Shown here: positions 63,198 through 64,000 of the stretch, in pieces
Layout of the letters: every line of letters begins with the position of its first letter
Numbering within the stretch: position 1 is the stretch's first letter
Assembly (NCBI RefSeq): GCF_019343475.1
Contig: NZ_CP072453.1
Location: forward strand, 2,728,001-2,792,000
Source: Providencia sp. R33
Lineage (GTDB): Bacteria > Pseudomonadota > Gammaproteobacteria > Enterobacterales > Enterobacteriaceae
Reading direction: 5' to 3'
DNA: 64,000 bases
The notes under the pieces: generated by a model
What the model saw: only the letters and a program-made list of their open reading frames with translations
Database searches by the model: none
What the model was told of the DNA's origin: nothing
Translations under genes and position numbers: made by a program

Positions 63198-63596
63198 CTA
63201 GTTATTCAAAACGGGTGTTTCATGCAGATATTCCCAATAACATTGGTTATCGACAACTCGAATACAGACTGTCGATGTCCTTAATGTTGTGATCCCTTCA
63301 TTTTCTTGTCGTTCCTGATATTGGATCCAACACCGCTCGCCATCTTCAAATAACGGAGTAACCTCAAATGGCACTGTCAGGAATGAAGGTTTAGCACCGA
63401 CGTTTTGACTAAAGAGCCCTGCCACTTCTGCTAAGCCAATTCGGTTCCCACCTATGGTGACCATTTTAAAATTTTCAGTAAAACAGGCTAATAATGGAGC
63501 GACACTTTTATCACTATTACGCCCCGTAAAAACATCTTCAATTAACACATGTACGTCGATAACACTTTGCAGTGCCTTTTGCATTGAATCACACAT
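63198..63596 (-). CDS. SnoaL/NTF2-like protein of unknown function
   Basis: 132 residues. The pattern of an N-terminal helix pair (MQKALQSVIDVHVLIEDVFT), then LLACFTENFKMVTIGGNRIG, RCWIQYQERQ and a C-terminal strand pair resembles the cone-shaped SnoaL/NTF2 fold used by small hydrolases, isomerases and binding proteins. No catalytic residues can be assigned. Its ATG follows the stop of the upstream MFS gene with no gap (TAA-ATG), so the two are coupled. The fold call is tentative. Confidence 0.6.
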   Translation of the reverse strand: MCDSMQKALQSVIDVHVLIEDVFTGRNSDKSVAPLLACFTENFKMVTIGGNRIGLAEVAGLFSQNVGAKPSFLTVPFEVTPLFEDGERCWIQYQERQENEGITTLRTSTVCIRVVDNQCYWEYLHETPVLNN

Positions 63597-64000
63597 TTAT
63601 TTTTCCTTACTGACTGAAATTAATGAAAATAGCCCAAGAATAGAAGCAATTAAAAAAGTATATTGGTAGTTAGATAGCGGGTTCGAAGATGGCATTAGGC
63701 TAAATATTGAAATTAAAACGACAGCACCTACACTGAAAGCGACTTGGCGATTAATATTCCACAGCACACTTCCTTGCAATAAATCTTTATCTTTGAAATC
63801 CATCAATGAACTGATTTGGGCTATGTTTGCACTTAATCCGCCCCCCATGCCCATTAATAAATATGCCATCACCAACAAACTTAATTGTGCTGAATTTGAT
63901 ACCCAATAAAGTAAAAATATTCCCAAGCTATGCAATACAATACCGAGTACAAATAAACATTTTTTCCCTATACGAGAATAAAGATGCCCACCAGAAATCA
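63597..64000 (-). CDS. MFS transporter, C-terminal part (5' end beyond window)
   Basis: About 134 residues of an open frame entering from the right edge. SGGHLYSRIGKKCLFVLGIV resembles an MFS cytoplasmic loop (G-x-L-x-x-R-x-G-x-K) between helices, followed by four hydrophobic segments (GIFLLYWV, LLVMAYLLMGMGGG, VAFSVGAVVLISIF, FLIASILGLFSLI). It therefore carries the last helices of a major facilitator. An internal TTG at 63935 is not the start. Substrate unknown. Confidence 0.7.
   Translation of the reverse strand, partial: ISGGHLYSRIGKKCLFVLGIVLHSLGIFLLYWVSNSAQLSLLVMAYLLMGMGGGLSANIAQISSLMDFKDKDLLQGSVLWNINRQVAFSVGAVVLISIFSLMPSSNPLSNYQYTFLIASILGLFSLISVSKEK

Overview
This is a contiguous piece of a gammaproteobacterial chromosome. 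Protein similarity recalled from memory, low GC, gene order and ERIC-type repeats suggest the Providencia/Proteus/Morganella group (Morganellaceae), most likely Providencia. No rRNA, tRNA, prophage, IS element, plasmid gene or CRISPR array was seen. Nearly all of it is core genome. Measured against E. coli gene order (from memory), three separately located blocks are joined here: ppdABC-thyA-lgt-ptsP-rppH; thiBPQ-polB-rapA-rluA-djlA-lptD-surA-pdxA-rsmA-apaGH-folA; and ftsP-plsC-parC-parE-...-tolC-...-hldE-glnE-...-rpoD.

Region by region. 1-6.9 kb (minus strand): four type IV pilin-like genes behind a palindromic CRP-S (Sxy-dependent CRP) site, an unusual Vibrio-like thyA, lgt, ptsP and rppH. 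7.0-10.5 kb: a TPP riboswitch and the thiamine ABC transporter thiBPQ. 10.5-26.1 kb: polB (LexA-like box; motif B Tyr replaced by Ala), rapA, rluA, djlA, then the outer-membrane biogenesis and maintenance genes lptD-surA-pdxA-rsmA-apaG-apaH, and folA. 26.4-41.5 kb: a LysE-type exporter, ftsP with a degenerate Tat signal, plsC, topoisomerase IV genes parC/parE, yqiA, cpdA, nudF, and divergently tolC-ygiB-ygiC, then ygiD. 41.5-50.6 kb: ribB with its FMN riboswitch, a DUF3592 membrane protein, ubiK, a HicAB toxin-antitoxin pair with TGACGTCA operators, hldE-glnE-ygiF. 50.9-61.5 kb: ygiM-cca, folB, plsY, aer, tsaD and the macromolecular synthesis operon rpsU-dnaG-rpoD. 61.5-64 kb: accessory transporters (a DHA2 drug exporter with a TetR-type operator, a SnoaL-like protein and a truncated MFS gene).

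The most conspicuous non-coding feature is a set of twelve ~125-bp ERIC-like imperfect palindromes plus fragments, several in tandem (three between lptD and surA, three between ribB and its terminator, two beside ygiD, two between rluA and djlA). Their hairpin arms covary between copies, one looks like a chimera of two neighbours, one supplies the end of the ygiD reading frame, and two put an in-frame ATG upstream of genes. I found no clearly new multi-gene system. The best leads are the CRP-S-controlled pseudopilin operon, the Tyr-to-Ala DNA polymerase II, FtsP without twin arginines, the ERIC tandem arrays, and a five-hairpin cluster between aer and tsaD.
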